A stretch of 64,000 nucleotides of DNA from Sphingobacterium sp. FBM7-1. GTDB taxonomy: Bacteria > Bacteroidota > Bacteroidia > Sphingobacteriales > Sphingobacteriaceae. Below, one piece after another: positions 7,660 through 16,438 of the stretch (position 1 is the first letter of the stretch; each line of letters opens with the position of its first letter). Under the pieces are notes generated by a model. That model did not search any database. It saw only the letters and a list, made by a program, of their open reading frames with translations, and was not told the origin of the DNA. A program made the translations under genes and the position numbers. The stretch is taken from NCBI RefSeq assembly GCF_020687765.1, contig NZ_JAJEWJ010000001.1, positions 558,001 through 622,000 of the forward strand, given 5' to 3'.

Positions 7660-8595
7660 GTGAACATTGCTGTATTATCAACAAATAAAAATCTGTATTC
7701 GACTAAGCGCTTAGTAGAAGCCGTGCAATTCCGTGGCCACCATTGCGAAGTAATCGATCACAGTAAGTGTTATGTAGGGATTCAACAAGGGAAACCCACC
7801 ATTCACTACAGAGGTCAAGATTTAGCCCATATTGATGCCATCATCCCTCGCATCGGTTCTTCCTTAACATTCTACGGGTCGGCTATCGTACGCCAATTTG
7901 AAGTAATGAATGTGGTATCAGCCAACCCGAGCCAAGCCATTACACGTTCGCGTGACAAATTGCGTTGTATGCAAATCCTTTCGGGTGCTGGCCTGGGGCT
8001 TCCTATAACCGGTTTTGCACGATCCGTTTCTGATGTGGATGATTTGATCAATATGGTTGGCGGCGCCCCCTTGGTCATCAAGCTATTGGAAGGAACACAA
8101 GGCATAGGAGTTGTCTTGGCAGAAACCAAAAAAGCTGCTTCGTCGGTTATAGAAGCTTTCTACGGATTAGGAAACAATATCCTCATACAGGAATATATCA
8201 AAGAAGCCAAGGGAACCGATATAAGGGCTTTTGTTGTAGATGGAAAAGTAGTAGGTGCCATGAAACGCACGGCTCGGGAAGGCGAGTTTCGATCAAATCT
8301 CCATCGAGGTGGAACCGCAGAAATCGTCAAATTAACCCGCCAGGAAAAACATACTGCCGTATCTGCAGCTAAAGCCATGGGACTTACTGTAGCGGGAGTA
8401 GATATGCTTCCTTCTGCTCGCGGACCACTTATCTTAGAAGTCAATTCATCGCCGGGTTTAGAAGGCATTGAAACTGCCACCGGAAAAGACATTGCAAACG
8501 AAATCGTGAAATACCTGGAAGGGCAATATGCAATTACACAAGCAGCCAAAGCCGTAAGCACCAAACGCAAAGTAAAAAAAGAGAGTAAGCTATAA
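7660..8595 (+). CDS. rimK: RimK family ATP-grasp alpha-L-glutamate ligase
   Basis: This is a 311-residue ATP-grasp enzyme. N-terminal [20 protein letters not shown] is the RimK fold start. [19 protein letters not shown] opens the ATP-grasp domain, and [17 protein letters not shown] is the flexible loop over [21 protein letters not shown] and [13 protein letters not shown] carry the Mg/ATP residues. RimK enzymes add glutamates to the C-terminus of ribosomal protein S6 or, in relatives, make other amide bonds. The start is GTG at 7660; no upstream in-frame ATG is available. The basic tail ([11 protein letters not shown]) is unusual but not rare in the phylum. It follows the RimB-like protease, with which it probably works. 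Confidence 0.9.
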   Translation: MNIAVLSTNKNLYSTKRLVEAVQFRGHHCEVIDHSKCYVGIQQGKPTIHYRGQDLAHIDAIIPRIGSSLTFYGSAIVRQFEVMNVVSANPSQAITRSRDKLRCMQILSGAGLGLPITGFARSVSDVDDLINMVGGAPLVIKLLEGTQGIGVVLAETKKAASSVIEAFYGLGNNILIQEYIKEAKGTDIRAFVVDGKVVGAMKRTAREGEFRSNLHRGGTAEIVKLTRQEKHTAVSAAKAMGLTVAGVDMLPSARGPLILEVNSSPGLEGIETATGKDIANEIVKYLEGQYAITQAAKAVSTKRKVKKESKL

Positions 8596-8610
8596 ACAAC
8601 TTAAGCATAA

Positions 8611-8640
8611 AAAAAGAGGTCAATAATGACCTCTTTTTTT
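8611..8640. terminator. Bidirectional intrinsic terminator between rimK and tRNA-Leu
   Basis: AAAAAGAGGTCA and TGACCTCTTTTTTT form a strong hairpin with A-tract and T-tract on its two sides. It can end both rimK (+) and the tRNA-Leu transcript (-). Confidence 0.88.
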
Positions 8641-8652
8641 ATTTTATTCCAG

Positions 8653-8736
8653 TGCCCAGGAGCAGATTCGAACTGCCACGCCCTTGCGAGCGCCACCCCC
8701 TCAAGATGGTGCGTCTACCAATTTCGCCACCTGGGC
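8653..8736 (-). tRNA. tRNA-Leu (anticodon GAG)
   Basis: The complement folds as a class II tRNA. The acceptor pairs GCCCAGG with CCTGGGC and leaves discriminator A. The D arm contains AAATTGGTAGACGC. The anticodon stem CCATC/GGTGG closes the loop TTGAGGG with GAG at 34-36. A long variable arm CGCTCGCAAGGGCG follows, then the T arm with TTCGAAT. CCA is not encoded. It decodes CUC/CUU. Confidence 0.95.
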
Positions 8737-8746
8737 ATTGCGCTAG

Positions 8747-8754
8747 CAAAAGTA
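8747..8754 (-). promoter_or_regulatory. -7 element of the tRNA-Leu promoter
   Basis: TACTTTTG on the minus strand fits TAnnTTTG and ends 11 bp before the mature tRNA 5' end, a normal distance for a tRNA promoter. Confidence 0.5.
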
Positions 8755-8799
8755 ATGCTTTTTAGGACATTTGAAAAAGAAATTTCGGCATTTTTACGA

Positions 8800-9687
8800 T
8801 TATTTCTGTAAGTTCTTGTCTATCAAAGTCTGAATAATTCCATCCACTAAACCCACCCTAGGCGCTACAATATTCTTTAAACGCCCTATCCGCATAATAG
8901 TAAGAAAAATTTCTGCAGCGGGAATAATAACATCTGCCCTATCCTGCTTCAATCCCAATACATGAATACGGTCTTTAAGAGAATATGCATTTAAATGCTC
9001 ATAAATAGCCCGTAGTTTGGCGTATGACATCGGTTTATCTGCCTTCTCGTTGGCAATCCGGGAAAGCTTATTGATATTCCCTCCTGTTCCTATTCCATAT
9101 ATGTGTTTATACTTTTTGGTATGTTCTTTTACCCAACCCCGCATATCATCCCAGGTTTCTGTTTTATCCTGATTATCCAATATGCGGATTGTTCCCAAAT
9201 TAAAAGATTTAGATGCAACCAAAGTTCCGTAAGCAAATAGGGAAATCTCTGTACTTCCTCCTCCGACATCAATATAAAGATAGACTTTATCCGAATTCAT
9301 CTGGTCTTGGAGATGACTGCTATAGATAATCCGTGCCTCCTTTCCCCCATCTATAATTTGGATATCTACACCAACTTGCTGACAAGCTTTTATAATGTCC
9401 GCTCCGTTGTCTGCCTCCCGCATAGCAGAGGTTGCACAAGCCATATACTCCGAAACCCGATAAACATCCATTAAATTTCTAAACGCCTGCATCGTTTTCA
9501 CCATATTATCAAATTTTGGCACGGAAATATGATGATGGATAAAGGCATCATCCCCTAAGCGCAGGGGTACACGAATAAGTGCTTCTTTTTTAAACTGTAT
9601 GGGTTCAATTTCCCGGTTGACTTCCGCAATCAATAATCTGACCGCGTTAGATCCAATATCTATAGCTCCGTATCTCACAGACGACAA
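8800..9687 (-). CDS. Ppx/GppA family phosphatase (exopolyphosphatase-like)
   Basis: The 295-residue protein begins RYGAIDIGSNAVRLLIAEV, the phosphate-1 motif of the ASKHA fold. It continues with ACATSAMREADNG and YLYIDVGGGSTEISLF (phosphate-2), then GIGTGGNINKLSRI. This is the short form without the C-terminal HD-like domain of E. coli Ppx, and is common in Bacteroidetes. The family hydrolyses terminal phosphates of polyphosphate or the 5' phosphate of pppGpp; which one cannot be decided from sequence. It is convergent with the tRNA-Leu upstream region and is transcribed away from the arginase-fold gene. No neighbour suggests a specific role. Confidence 0.88.
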   Translation of the reverse strand: MSSVRYGAIDIGSNAVRLLIAEVNREIEPIQFKKEALIRVPLRLGDDAFIHHHISVPKFDNMVKTMQAFRNLMDVYRVSEYMACATSAMREADNGADIIKACQQVGVDIQIIDGGKEARIIYSSHLQDQMNSDKVYLYIDVGGGSTEISLFAYGTLVASKSFNLGTIRILDNQDKTETWDDMRGWVKEHTKKYKHIYGIGTGGNINKLSRIANEKADKPMSYAKLRAIYEHLNAYSLKDRIHVLGLKQDRADVIIPAAEIFLTIMRIGRLKNIVAPRVGLVDGIIQTLIDKNLQK

Positions 9688-9802
9688 GTTTGATGATCTG
9701 AATTACCTCTTTAATAAAGTACAATATTAATAAATCCAATATTAATATTGTATTAAGTTATACATCTTCTATTATCTTTACCCCTAAATTTAATCATAAC
9801 CC

Positions 9803-10882
9803 ATGTCTACAAAAGAACAAAAGATAGCAAATTTTGATCCGTCGCAACCTGGACTGGCCGATGCGAGTATCTATGGTTTACCCTTTGACGCAGCTGAAAG
9901 CGAAATTATCATCGTCCCTGTACCTTGGGAAGTTACGGTAAGTTATGGCGCAGGAGCCTCGCTAGGACCCGACGCGATTATGGACGCGTCCTTTCAGGTA
10001 GATTTGCTCCACCAAGAGTTTCCAGATCTCTGGAAATTGGGCATTTACATGGATGAAGCGCCCGGCGAATGGACGACCAATAGTGAGCGGTATAAAAAGC
10101 TCGCCCAGCCGATTATAGAAGCATTGGAAGCAGGAAGCGATATCCAAGAAAATCCAGCGCTTGCTACAGATTTAGCCCGAATAAACGACGCTTGTGAAAC
10201 ACTAAATAATACGTTGCAGCAGCGCGTGTCCGAATGGCTAGCTAAGGAAAAAAAAGTTATCCTACTAGGCGGAGACCATTCTACACCTCTCGGATACTAT
10301 CGGGCTTTGGCAGCTCAATATGCAGATTTTGGTATTCTTCATTTTGACGCACATATGGATCTTCGTGTTGCCTACGAGGGTTTCACTTATTCCCACGCCT
10401 CCATCATGTACAATGCCATTCAAATACCACAAATCAGCAAATTAGTACAGGTAGGTATACGTGATTTTTGCGACCAGGAAGTGTCCGTTGTGAAATCATC
10501 GGATAAAGTACATGTATTTACAGACGCCGATCTTAAAGCAAAACAATTTGAAGGAAAAACTTGGCGACAACAAGTAGATGAAATGATTGAGCTACTTCCC
10601 GAAAACGTAGTAGTGAGTTTTGACATCGACGCCCTGAACCGCTGGTACTGTCCAAATACCGGAACCCCCGTTCCTGGAGGATTATCTTATGAGCAGGCAA
10701 CGTATATGTTAAGTGTCCTAGCCCATTCGAATAAGCGTATCATTGGAATCGATTTAGTAGAAGTAGCTCCGGGCGAAAACGATGAATGGGATGGAAATGT
10801 AGGTGCTCGCTTATTATTCCACCTATGTGGTGTTTTCGCTAAAAATAACGGATTAAATACCGGGAAACCCATCACATTTTAA
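9803..10882 (+). CDS. Arginase/agmatinase/formiminoglutamase family hydrolase
   Basis: All six metal ligands of the ureohydrolase fold are visible: H in LLGGDHSTPLG, D-H-D in HFDAHMDLRVAYEG, and two D in VSFDIDALNRWYCPNTGTPV. The last motif has NRWYC where classical arginases have a Asp-Pro-rich sequence, so substrate specificity may differ from arginine. The protein has 359 residues with an insertion after about residue 80 (SERYKKLAQPII to WLAKEKK), longer than the typical 300. A TATCTTTA at 9773-9780 could be its -7 element. The reaction is probably hydrolysis of a guanidino compound to urea and amine, with Mn. No linked pathway gene is present. Confidence 0.85.
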   Translation: MSTKEQKIANFDPSQPGLADASIYGLPFDAAESEIIIVPVPWEVTVSYGAGASLGPDAIMDASFQVDLLHQEFPDLWKLGIYMDEAPGEWTTNSERYKKLAQPIIEALEAGSDIQENPALATDLARINDACETLNNTLQQRVSEWLAKEKKVILLGGDHSTPLGYYRALAAQYADFGILHFDAHMDLRVAYEGFTYSHASIMYNAIQIPQISKLVQVGIRDFCDQEVSVVKSSDKVHVFTDADLKAKQFEGKTWRQQVDEMIELLPENVVVSFDIDALNRWYCPNTGTPVPGGLSYEQATYMLSVLAHSNKRIIGIDLVEVAPGENDEWDGNVGARLLFHLCGVFAKNNGLNTGKPITF

Positions 10883-11077
10883 AGAAAGAAAAAAAGTTAT
10901 TATTCTCCCGCATTAATTTTGCGATAAGCGATATTATATTTATATTCGAGCCGAGAGCAAAGATAAGCCTGATAAGATAGCCATAGCAGAGTTGAGTGAA
11001 GATTAGACTATTATCTAAAATTAATATTTGTGGCATAGAATTAGTACATACACTATAAATCTTAAACTTGAATAATA

Positions 11078-11374
11078 ATGAACAAAACAGACTTGATTAA
11101 GCATATTGCCAGCGAGGCTGGAATTACGCAGTCACAAGCAGAGAAAGCCGTTAATAGTTTTACGGGAGCTATATCTTCCTCTTTAGCAAACGGTGAAAAC
11201 GTTACCTTAATCGGTTTCGGTACTTTTGGTATATCTGATCGTGCTGCTCGCAATGGTAGAAACCCGCAAACAGGAGCTACTATCAAAATAGCTGCAAAAA
11301 AACTCCCGAAGTTTACGGCGGGAAAAGCGCTTAAAGAAGCGGTAGATTCGCCTAAAAAAGGAAAGAAAAAATAG
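11078..11374 (+). CDS. hup: HU-family nucleoid protein
   Basis: A 98-residue protein, [20 protein letters not shown], followed by [20 protein letters not shown] and [16 protein letters not shown]. These are the dimer core, the DNA-binding arm with its RNPQTG tip (proline included), and the last helix of HU. The tail SPKKGKKK is basic. HU dimers bend and compact DNA without sequence specificity. It is a single-gene unit, bounded by a strong terminator just after the stop. The upstream 195 bp (10883-11077) has no other gene. Confidence 0.94.
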   Translation: MNKTDLIKHIASEAGITQSQAEKAVNSFTGAISSSLANGENVTLIGFGTFGISDRAARNGRNPQTGATIKIAAKKLPKFTAGKALKEAVDSPKKGKKK

Positions 11375-11385
11375 CATATTCGTAG

Positions 11386-11419
11386 TAAAAAAATAGGGAG
11401 CATGGCTCCCTATTTTTTT
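11386..11419 (+). terminator. Intrinsic terminator of HU
   Basis: AATAGGGAGC and GCTCCCTATT pair around a short loop, followed by a T tract. Confidence 0.88.
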
Positions 11420-11439
11420 GTTACCTATTTTTGGAAACA

Positions 11440-11500
11440 ACTTACGGCAGCCCCGTATGACGTGTATACTTAGCGGATTTTTTTACGAGGCTGCGTAAGT
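11440..11500. other. Imperfect long hairpin between HU and the rod-shaped RNA candidate
   Basis: Arms 11440-11457 and 11484-11500 pair (ACTTACGGCAGCCCCGTA against the complement of TACGAGGCTGCGTAAGT). A TATTTTTG at 11426-11433 lies just before it and could be a plus-strand -7 element, in which case the hairpin would be the 5' end of a transcript running into the 11513-11622 structure. Confidence 0.45.
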
Positions 11501-11512
11501 TGGGGCTCTTTT

Positions 11513-11622
11513 TGAATCGTAGCGGTAGCAAGTCTATGTGCTTTCCATCTGTACCGGGCTGTGTGTAACGGTATGAGAACACACTACAAACGGGCACATA
11601 GACTAACATCTACCACCATTCA
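11513..11622. ncRNA. Rod-shaped structured RNA candidate, 6S-like
   Basis: A 110-nt segment folds as one interrupted rod. Paired blocks are 11513-11517 with 11618-11622, 11524-11528 with 11610-11614, 11531-11541 with 11594-11604 (11 perfect pairs) and 11561-11566 with 11579-11584. Between the last two blocks lies a large asymmetric bubble (about 19 nt against 9 nt). A closing stem, central bubble and apical hairpin is the layout of 6S RNA, and about 110 nt is, as I recall, the size of the 6S-Flavo family. The strand is not settled: TATTTTTG at 11426-11433 favours plus. No clear terminator follows on either strand. No open frame competes. Confidence 0.45.
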
Positions 11623-11845
11623 TCAAATGACTACCTTTTTGAGACTTTGATCTCAATATCTTTAAGAACATTAATTTTTTATCAAGTCTATTCTTAGCAG
11701 GTCTCAGTTTACTAAAAGTATAATACGGTTTGCATAGCTAAGAAATGGTTTCTATTTCAAATATACAATATTCTTTTCTAATAGCAAATAATTATATGAA
11801 ATTTATTTGTACAAATTTTGCGCAAACAATAATTCTATTTGCGTT

Positions 11846-12319
11846 GTGCAGCATATCAATCAAGATATACTAATTAGCATCGGCGCTATACTTCGTGCCC
11901 GACGCGAGAGATTGTCCTTATCATTGAATGATATCGCTAACATGACAGGGCTCACGGTTAATACAATTTCTGCCCTCGAAAAAGGAAAAGGATCTACCAT
12001 AAATAATTTTATCCTTATTTGCCGCGCCTTAAAGATACAACCCAAAGAGGTTTTTATCAACGACATCGAACTCACACCCTTGTACAACCTGCCACCATCT
12101 ACGAAGCGTAGAATCGATATCACTAAAAAATTAGACGAGCTCGTCAATAATAGTGATTTCTTCCATACGCCTAAAAGGGTTGCGGAGGTTATCGAAGAAT
12201 TGGATTCTGATAAAAGTGACAGTAATAAATTCTCCGTCTATCTTAGCACCTACTGTAAAGAAGGTGAACTGGAATACATTAAAGAGGGAAACATCAAACG
12301 CTATGTAAAAAAGAAATAA
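11846..12319 (+). CDS. XRE-family transcriptional regulator
   Basis: The helix-turn-helix is clear: IGAILRARRERLSLSLNDIA, then MTGLTVNTISALEKGKGSTI and NFILICRALKIQPKEVF. The C-terminal half (STKRRIDITKKLDELVNNSDFF to EVIEEL, then CKEGELEYIKEGNIKRYVKKK) is not a known domain to me. I placed the start at GTG 11846 (MQHINQDILISIG); a TTG at 11807 in frame would add 13 residues of unlikely composition. It stands alone between the RNA candidate and a terminator. Palindromic TTGTACAA and TTTGCGCAAA just upstream (about 11807-11826) may be its own operators. Target genes are unknown. Confidence 0.8.
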   Translation: MQHINQDILISIGAILRARRERLSLSLNDIANMTGLTVNTISALEKGKGSTINNFILICRALKIQPKEVFINDIELTPLYNLPPSTKRRIDITKKLDELVNNSDFFHTPKRVAEVIEELDSDKSDSNKFSVYLSTYCKEGELEYIKEGNIKRYVKKK

Positions 12320-12356
12320 GCCTCTTTGTGTCAAGACAAATAGGCTTATTTCTTTT
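12311..12356 (+). terminator. Intrinsic terminator of the XRE regulator
   Basis: Thirteen-nt arms AAGAAATAAGCCT and AGGCTTATTTCTT pair, and a short T tract follows. The first arm contains the stop codon of the regulator. Confidence 0.82.
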
Positions 12357-12373
12357 GCGGCTGATGTAGGTTA

Positions 12374-12405
12374 ATAAAAAAGACCACCCAGTATGGGGTG
12401 GCCTT
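12374..12405 (-). terminator. Intrinsic terminator of the TPR protein gene
   Basis: Minus strand: GGCCACCCC and GGGTGGTC pair around ATACT, followed by TTTTTTATT. Confidence 0.82.
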
Positions 12406-12432
12406 TATAGCTATATAAGGAGTGCTATATTG

Positions 12433-13104
12433 TTATTTCAAGTTATCCCGATAAACCTTCGCTTTCTTTACCTCGGTTTGAATGTCTTTACGCGATGCAT
12501 CGTAACTTAATACCTTCTCGTAATCGGCAACCGCTTTGTTATATGCGTCGGTAGCTTTTTGTTTATTATAATTCGTCGCCCCCGATGTACCGGTTAAAAT
12601 ACCAAGATCACGATAAGTTACCGCCCGGTTTTGATAAAGTTTCGCATCGTTCGGTGTAATCGTTAAAGCCTTACTATAATCTTCAATCGCTGTTTTTAGC
12701 AGCTGCTCTTTTGCTGAGAGATCCAATTTACTATCGCTAGCCACTGCTAAGTTACTACTGGCCTTTCCTTTATAATAATAAGCTGATGTATGTTTAGCAT
12801 CCAAAGCAATGACTTTTCTAAACGTCTCGATCGCCTTGTTGTAATCTCCATTATGGAATTGAGAATACCCTAACAAATACTGTACATCCGGATCATTAGC
12901 TTCGCTTGGAAGAGCTTTTTGCAAATGGGAAGCTGCTGCCTTAAAATCACCTTCCAATAACGCTTTCTGTCCGAGCCGAACATTTGGGTTGTTGTGTTGA
13001 GCCTGCTCTTGCGCTTGCACTGTCAACGTAAATAGAGCAAGCGTAGCCGAAGCTAAACCTAACTTCACTGCTTTCCATGAGTTATTCAAAAATCTCCGTT
13101 TCAT
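12433..13104 (-). CDS. Secreted or periplasmic TPR protein
   Basis: Starting at the ATG 13104 the protein opens MKRRFLNNSWKAVKLGLASA and TLALFTLTVQAQEQ, a standard signal peptide with cleavage after AQA. The open frame extends to 13176 but that would bury the signal. The rest is tetratricopeptide repeats: for example VRLGQKALLEGDFKAAASHL, VQYLLGYSQFHNGDYNKAIE, TSAYYYKGKASSNLAV and AKLYQNRAVTYRDLGI. TPRs bind protein partners, so an adaptor role in the periplasm is likely. It is monocistronic and ends at a terminator. No enzymatic domain is seen. Confidence 0.85.
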   Translation of the reverse strand: MKRRFLNNSWKAVKLGLASATLALFTLTVQAQEQAQHNNPNVRLGQKALLEGDFKAAASHLQKALPSEANDPDVQYLLGYSQFHNGDYNKAIETFRKVIALDAKHTSAYYYKGKASSNLAVASDSKLDLSAKEQLLKTAIEDYSKALTITPNDAKLYQNRAVTYRDLGILTGTSGATNYNKQKATDAYNKAVADYEKVLSYDASRKDIQTEVKKAKVYRDNLK

Positions 13105-13388
13105 ATAATTTTTTTTATTCTGCTTTACTAATACTGTGTCATTGGAATAAATCTCCGCTAAATAGTTTAACAACACAACGCGAAGTTATAAACATTTCCA
13201 CATTTCCTCCTAAACTATTTAACTTCCTCACCTGGTCCATTCTGACGATTTAACAGGTTTCAACGTTTATTAACATAAATGATACCAAATTTTAAACTTG
13301 GCATTTCTCTTGCAATTACTCCATCCGATATTATTATCGCAACAATTAGGAAAAGTTCTGACATATTGTCGGAAGAACATACGCATAT

Positions 13389-15848
13389 ATGAATAAAAAC
13401 GACACATTTGATATCAAACAAGTATTTTCTGTCATAAACGAGGATACGGAATTTTTTCCGTTATTGAGCTCGCAGGATGAAGAAGAAATGAGCAAAGCCG
13501 ATATACCCGAAATATTACCCATACTTCCTTTACGCAATACGGTCCTTTTTCCTGGAGTGGTCATTCCAATTACCGTTGGGCGCGACAAATCCATTAAACT
13601 TGTCAAGGAAGCTTACAAAGGAGATCGTACCATTGGCGTGGTGTCTCAAAAAGACATGAACATTGAAGAGCCCACACTCGATCAACTTCATAAAATTGGG
13701 ACGGCAGCAAACATTATCAAAATCCTGCAGATGCCAGACGGCAACACTACGGTTATCATCCAAGGTCAACAACGATTTAAAATCACCGAAATGGTTTCTA
13801 CCGACCCTTATCTAAAAGCTAAAGTAGAAAGGGTTACGGAAGATAAACCAAAAGTCTCCAGCAAAGAATTCAAGGCATTAATTTCTTCTATCAAAGAAAT
13901 GGCCTTGCAAATCATCCAGCTTTCTCCCCACCTGCCTAGCGAAGCTGGCATGGCCATTAAGAATATTGAGAGTCCGACGTTCCTAGTGAATTTTATTTCG
14001 TCGAATATGTCGCTCGAAATCAATCAAAAGCAGGAGTTGCTAGAGACCAAAGACTTTGTAAAGCGCGCTCAAATCTTATTAGAGCACCTTACGACCGAAA
14101 TTCAGATGCTGGAGTTGAAGAACCAAATCCAAAACAAAGTCCGGGTAGATTTAGACAAACAGCAACGGGACTATTTCCTAAACCAACAGCTAAAAACCAT
14201 TCAAGAAGAGTTGGGTGGCAACACGCCAGATTTGGAAATGCAGGAACTCGAAAAAAGGTCGAAAAGTAAGAAATGGCCGGCAGAGGTAGAAAAACATTTC
14301 CACAAAGAGCTGGAAAAACTAGGACGTATTAATCCGGCTGCGGCAGATTATTCCGTGCAGATCAATTACCTGGAACTCCTATTGGATTTACCTTGGGGAG
14401 AATATACCAAAGACAATTTCGATTTAAACCGAGCCATCAAGGTGCTAGATAAAGATCACTATGGACTAGAGAAGGTAAAACAACGTATTATTGAGTACCT
14501 GGCCGTATTGAAACTAAAAAATGACATGAAAGCGCCGATCCTTTGCTTAGTAGGACCTCCGGGAGTCGGGAAAACCTCGCTCGGAAAATCTATTGCAAAA
14601 GCCTTAGGCCGTAAATACACACGAATGGCCTTAGGTGGTGTACGCGATGAAGCAGAAATCCGTGGGCATCGAAAAACCTATATAGGCGCAATGCCTGGAC
14701 GCATCATTCAGTCCCTTAATAAAGCTGGAACCTCCAATCCCGTATTTGTTTTAGATGAGATCGATAAATTAGGTGCGGACTTTAAAGGAGATCCCTCATC
14801 AGCTTTACTAGAAGTATTGGATCCCGAGCAAAACACGAATTTCTATGATCATTACGTAGAAATGGAATACGACCTTTCTAAGGTGATGTTTATCGCAACA
14901 GCCAATTCACTGAACAGTATTCAACCTGCTTTGTTAGATCGCATGGAAATCATCGAAGTAAATGGTTATACCATCGAAGAAAAGAAAGAAATCGCTAAAA
15001 AACACCTGCTCCCTAAGCAGCTTCAGCAACACGGACTGACAAAAAAAAATCTTTCTTTATCGAGTAGCATCAATGAAAAAATTATAGAAGAATACACCCG
15101 CGAGTCTGGCGTTCGGGGATTGGAAAAGAAAATTGGTTCCATTGTACGCGGCGTGGCAACACGTATCGTTATGGAAAAAGCGTACAACACCAAAATAAAC
15201 GCCCAGATGGTGGAGGAAATCCTTGGCCCACCAATATTCGACAAAGATTTATATGAGGACAATGAGATCGCAGGCGTTGTTACTGGATTGGCTTGGACAG
15301 CCGTGGGCGGCGACATTCTATTTATTGAATCCAGCTTGAGTCCAGGAAAAGGAAAATTAAGCCTTACTGGTAATTTGGGCGATGTCATGAAAGAATCCGC
15401 AGCCATCGCGATGGCCTACCTCCGCTCCCATGCAGAAGCATTCGGTATCGACTACCACGTCTTCGACAAATGGGACGTCAACATCCACGTGCCCGCCGGA
15501 GCCACGCCAAAAGACGGCCCGTCGGCAGGTATCACGATGCTAACAGCTTTAACCTCACTTTTTACACAACGAAAAGTCAAAGAAAAGCTGGCCATGACCG
15601 GTGAAATTACTCTACGCGGCCGTGTACTTCCTGTAGGTGGTATACAAGAAAAAATATTAGCCGCAAAACGCGCCAATATTAAAGACATCATCTTGTGTAA
15701 AGCAAACGAGAAAGATGTCTTGGAAATCAAAGAAGATTACATCAAAGATTTAAGGTTTCATTATGTAACCAAAATGGCCGAAGTTATTGAGATCGCACTT
15801 TTAAAAGAGAAAGTCAAACATCCCAAGGAGCTGAATAGAACAGATTAA
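13389..15848 (+). CDS. lon: Lon protease
   Basis: The 819-residue protein has the full Lon architecture. The N-terminal LON substrate domain contains LPILPLRNTVLFPGVVIPI. A coiled-coil linker contains RDYFLNQQLKTIQEELGG. The AAA+ module has Walker A GPPGVGKTSLGK and Walker B NPVFVLDEIDKLG. The C-terminal serine-lysine protease domain has Ser712 in PKDGPSAGITM and Lys755 in IQEKILAAKRANI. The 43-residue spacing of that dyad equals that of E. coli Lon. It degrades misfolded and regulatory proteins in the cytoplasm with ATP. Length is normal for the phylum. It is single-gene, ending at a strong terminator. No heat-shock site could be identified upstream. Confidence 0.96.
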   Translation: MNKNDTFDIKQVFSVINEDTEFFPLLSSQDEEEMSKADIPEILPILPLRNTVLFPGVVIPITVGRDKSIKLVKEAYKGDRTIGVVSQKDMNIEEPTLDQLHKIGTAANIIKILQMPDGNTTVIIQGQQRFKITEMVSTDPYLKAKVERVTEDKPKVSSKEFKALISSIKEMALQIIQLSPHLPSEAGMAIKNIESPTFLVNFISSNMSLEINQKQELLETKDFVKRAQILLEHLTTEIQMLELKNQIQNKVRVDLDKQQRDYFLNQQLKTIQEELGGNTPDLEMQELEKRSKSKKWPAEVEKHFHKELEKLGRINPAAADYSVQINYLELLLDLPWGEYTKDNFDLNRAIKVLDKDHYGLEKVKQRIIEYLAVLKLKNDMKAPILCLVGPPGVGKTSLGKSIAKALGRKYTRMALGGVRDEAEIRGHRKTYIGAMPGRIIQSLNKAGTSNPVFVLDEIDKLGADFKGDPSSALLEVLDPEQNTNFYDHYVEMEYDLSKVMFIATANSLNSIQPALLDRMEIIEVNGYTIEEKKEIAKKHLLPKQLQQHGLTKKNLSLSSSINEKIIEEYTRESGVRGLEKKIGSIVRGVATRIVMEKAYNTKINAQMVEEILGPPIFDKDLYEDNEIAGVVTGLAWTAVGGDILFIESSLSPGKGKLSLTGNLGDVMKESAAIAMAYLRSHAEAFGIDYHVFDKWDVNIHVPAGATPKDGPSAGITMLTALTSLFTQRKVKEKLAMTGEITLRGRVLPVGGIQEKILAAKRANIKDIILCKANEKDVLEIKEDYIKDLRFHYVTKMAEVIEIALLKEKVKHPKELNRTD

Positions 15849-15854
15849 TATTTT

Positions 15855-15884
15855 AAGCCCGCAAATTCCACGCGGGCTTTTTTT
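15855..15884 (+). terminator. Intrinsic terminator of lon
   Basis: AAGCCCGC (15855-15862) pairs with GCGGGCTT (15872-15879), followed by a run of T. Confidence 0.88.
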
Positions 15885-15901
15885 GTAATAACAGATATTC
15901 T

Positions 15902-15909
15902 TATTTTTG
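15902..15909 (+). promoter_or_regulatory. -7 element of rnhA, predicting a leaderless transcript
   Basis: TATTTTTG matches TAnnTTTG. The ATG follows at 15916, so transcription should begin at or next to the start codon. This supports ATG 15916 over the in-frame TTG at 15907, which lies inside the promoter element. Confidence 0.5.
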
Positions 15910-15915
15910 GCATTC

Positions 15916-16413
15916 ATGATCGAACTTTATACAGACGGCGCCTCGAGCGGCAATCCCGGTCCAGGAGGATACGGCACTATTTTAAGAACCATTTATCAAG
16001 GTAATAATGCAGCATACCAAGGTAAACTGATTGAAAAAGAATTCTCTGGAGGTTTTCGAAAGACCACAAATAACCGAATGGAGCTTTTGGCCGTGATCAT
16101 TGGGCTGGAAGCACTCAAAAACAGTAAGCAAAACGTAACCATATATTCCGATTCCAAATATGTCATCGATGCGATTGACAAAAAATGGGTGTATGGTTGG
16201 ATGCAAAAAGGGTTCGCCGGAAAAAAGAACCAAGACCTCTGGATGCGGCTAATGAATCTCTATAGACAACACCACATCAAATTAGTCTGGGTCAAAGGGC
16301 ACGCAGGACACCCACTCAACGAGCGCTGTGACCAGCTCGCCGTAAAAGCGTCTAAGGATAAAGCCAATTGGCAAATAGACACCGTTTTTGAAGCGACCAA
16401 CGGAGGCGTCTAA
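15916..16413 (+). CDS. rnhA: Ribonuclease HI
   Basis: The protein (MIELYTDGASSGNPGPGGYG) has the four acidic catalytic residues of RNase H1. They are D in YTDGASSGNPG, E in TNNRMELLAVI, D in YSDSKYVIDAI and D in LNERCDQLAVKA, with the supporting H in KGHAGHPLNERC. It degrades the RNA strand of RNA-DNA hybrids in the cytoplasm. A short insertion (YQGNNAAYQGKLIEKEFSGG) sits after the first strand, as in other Bacteroidetes copies. It stands between the lon terminator and a convergent gene. Confidence 0.94.
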   Translation: MIELYTDGASSGNPGPGGYGTILRTIYQGNNAAYQGKLIEKEFSGGFRKTTNNRMELLAVIIGLEALKNSKQNVTIYSDSKYVIDAIDKKWVYGWMQKGFAGKKNQDLWMRLMNLYRQHHIKLVWVKGHAGHPLNERCDQLAVKASKDKANWQIDTVFEATNGGV

Positions 16414-16438
16414 CGATTAAAAGATCCTATCAACCTTT

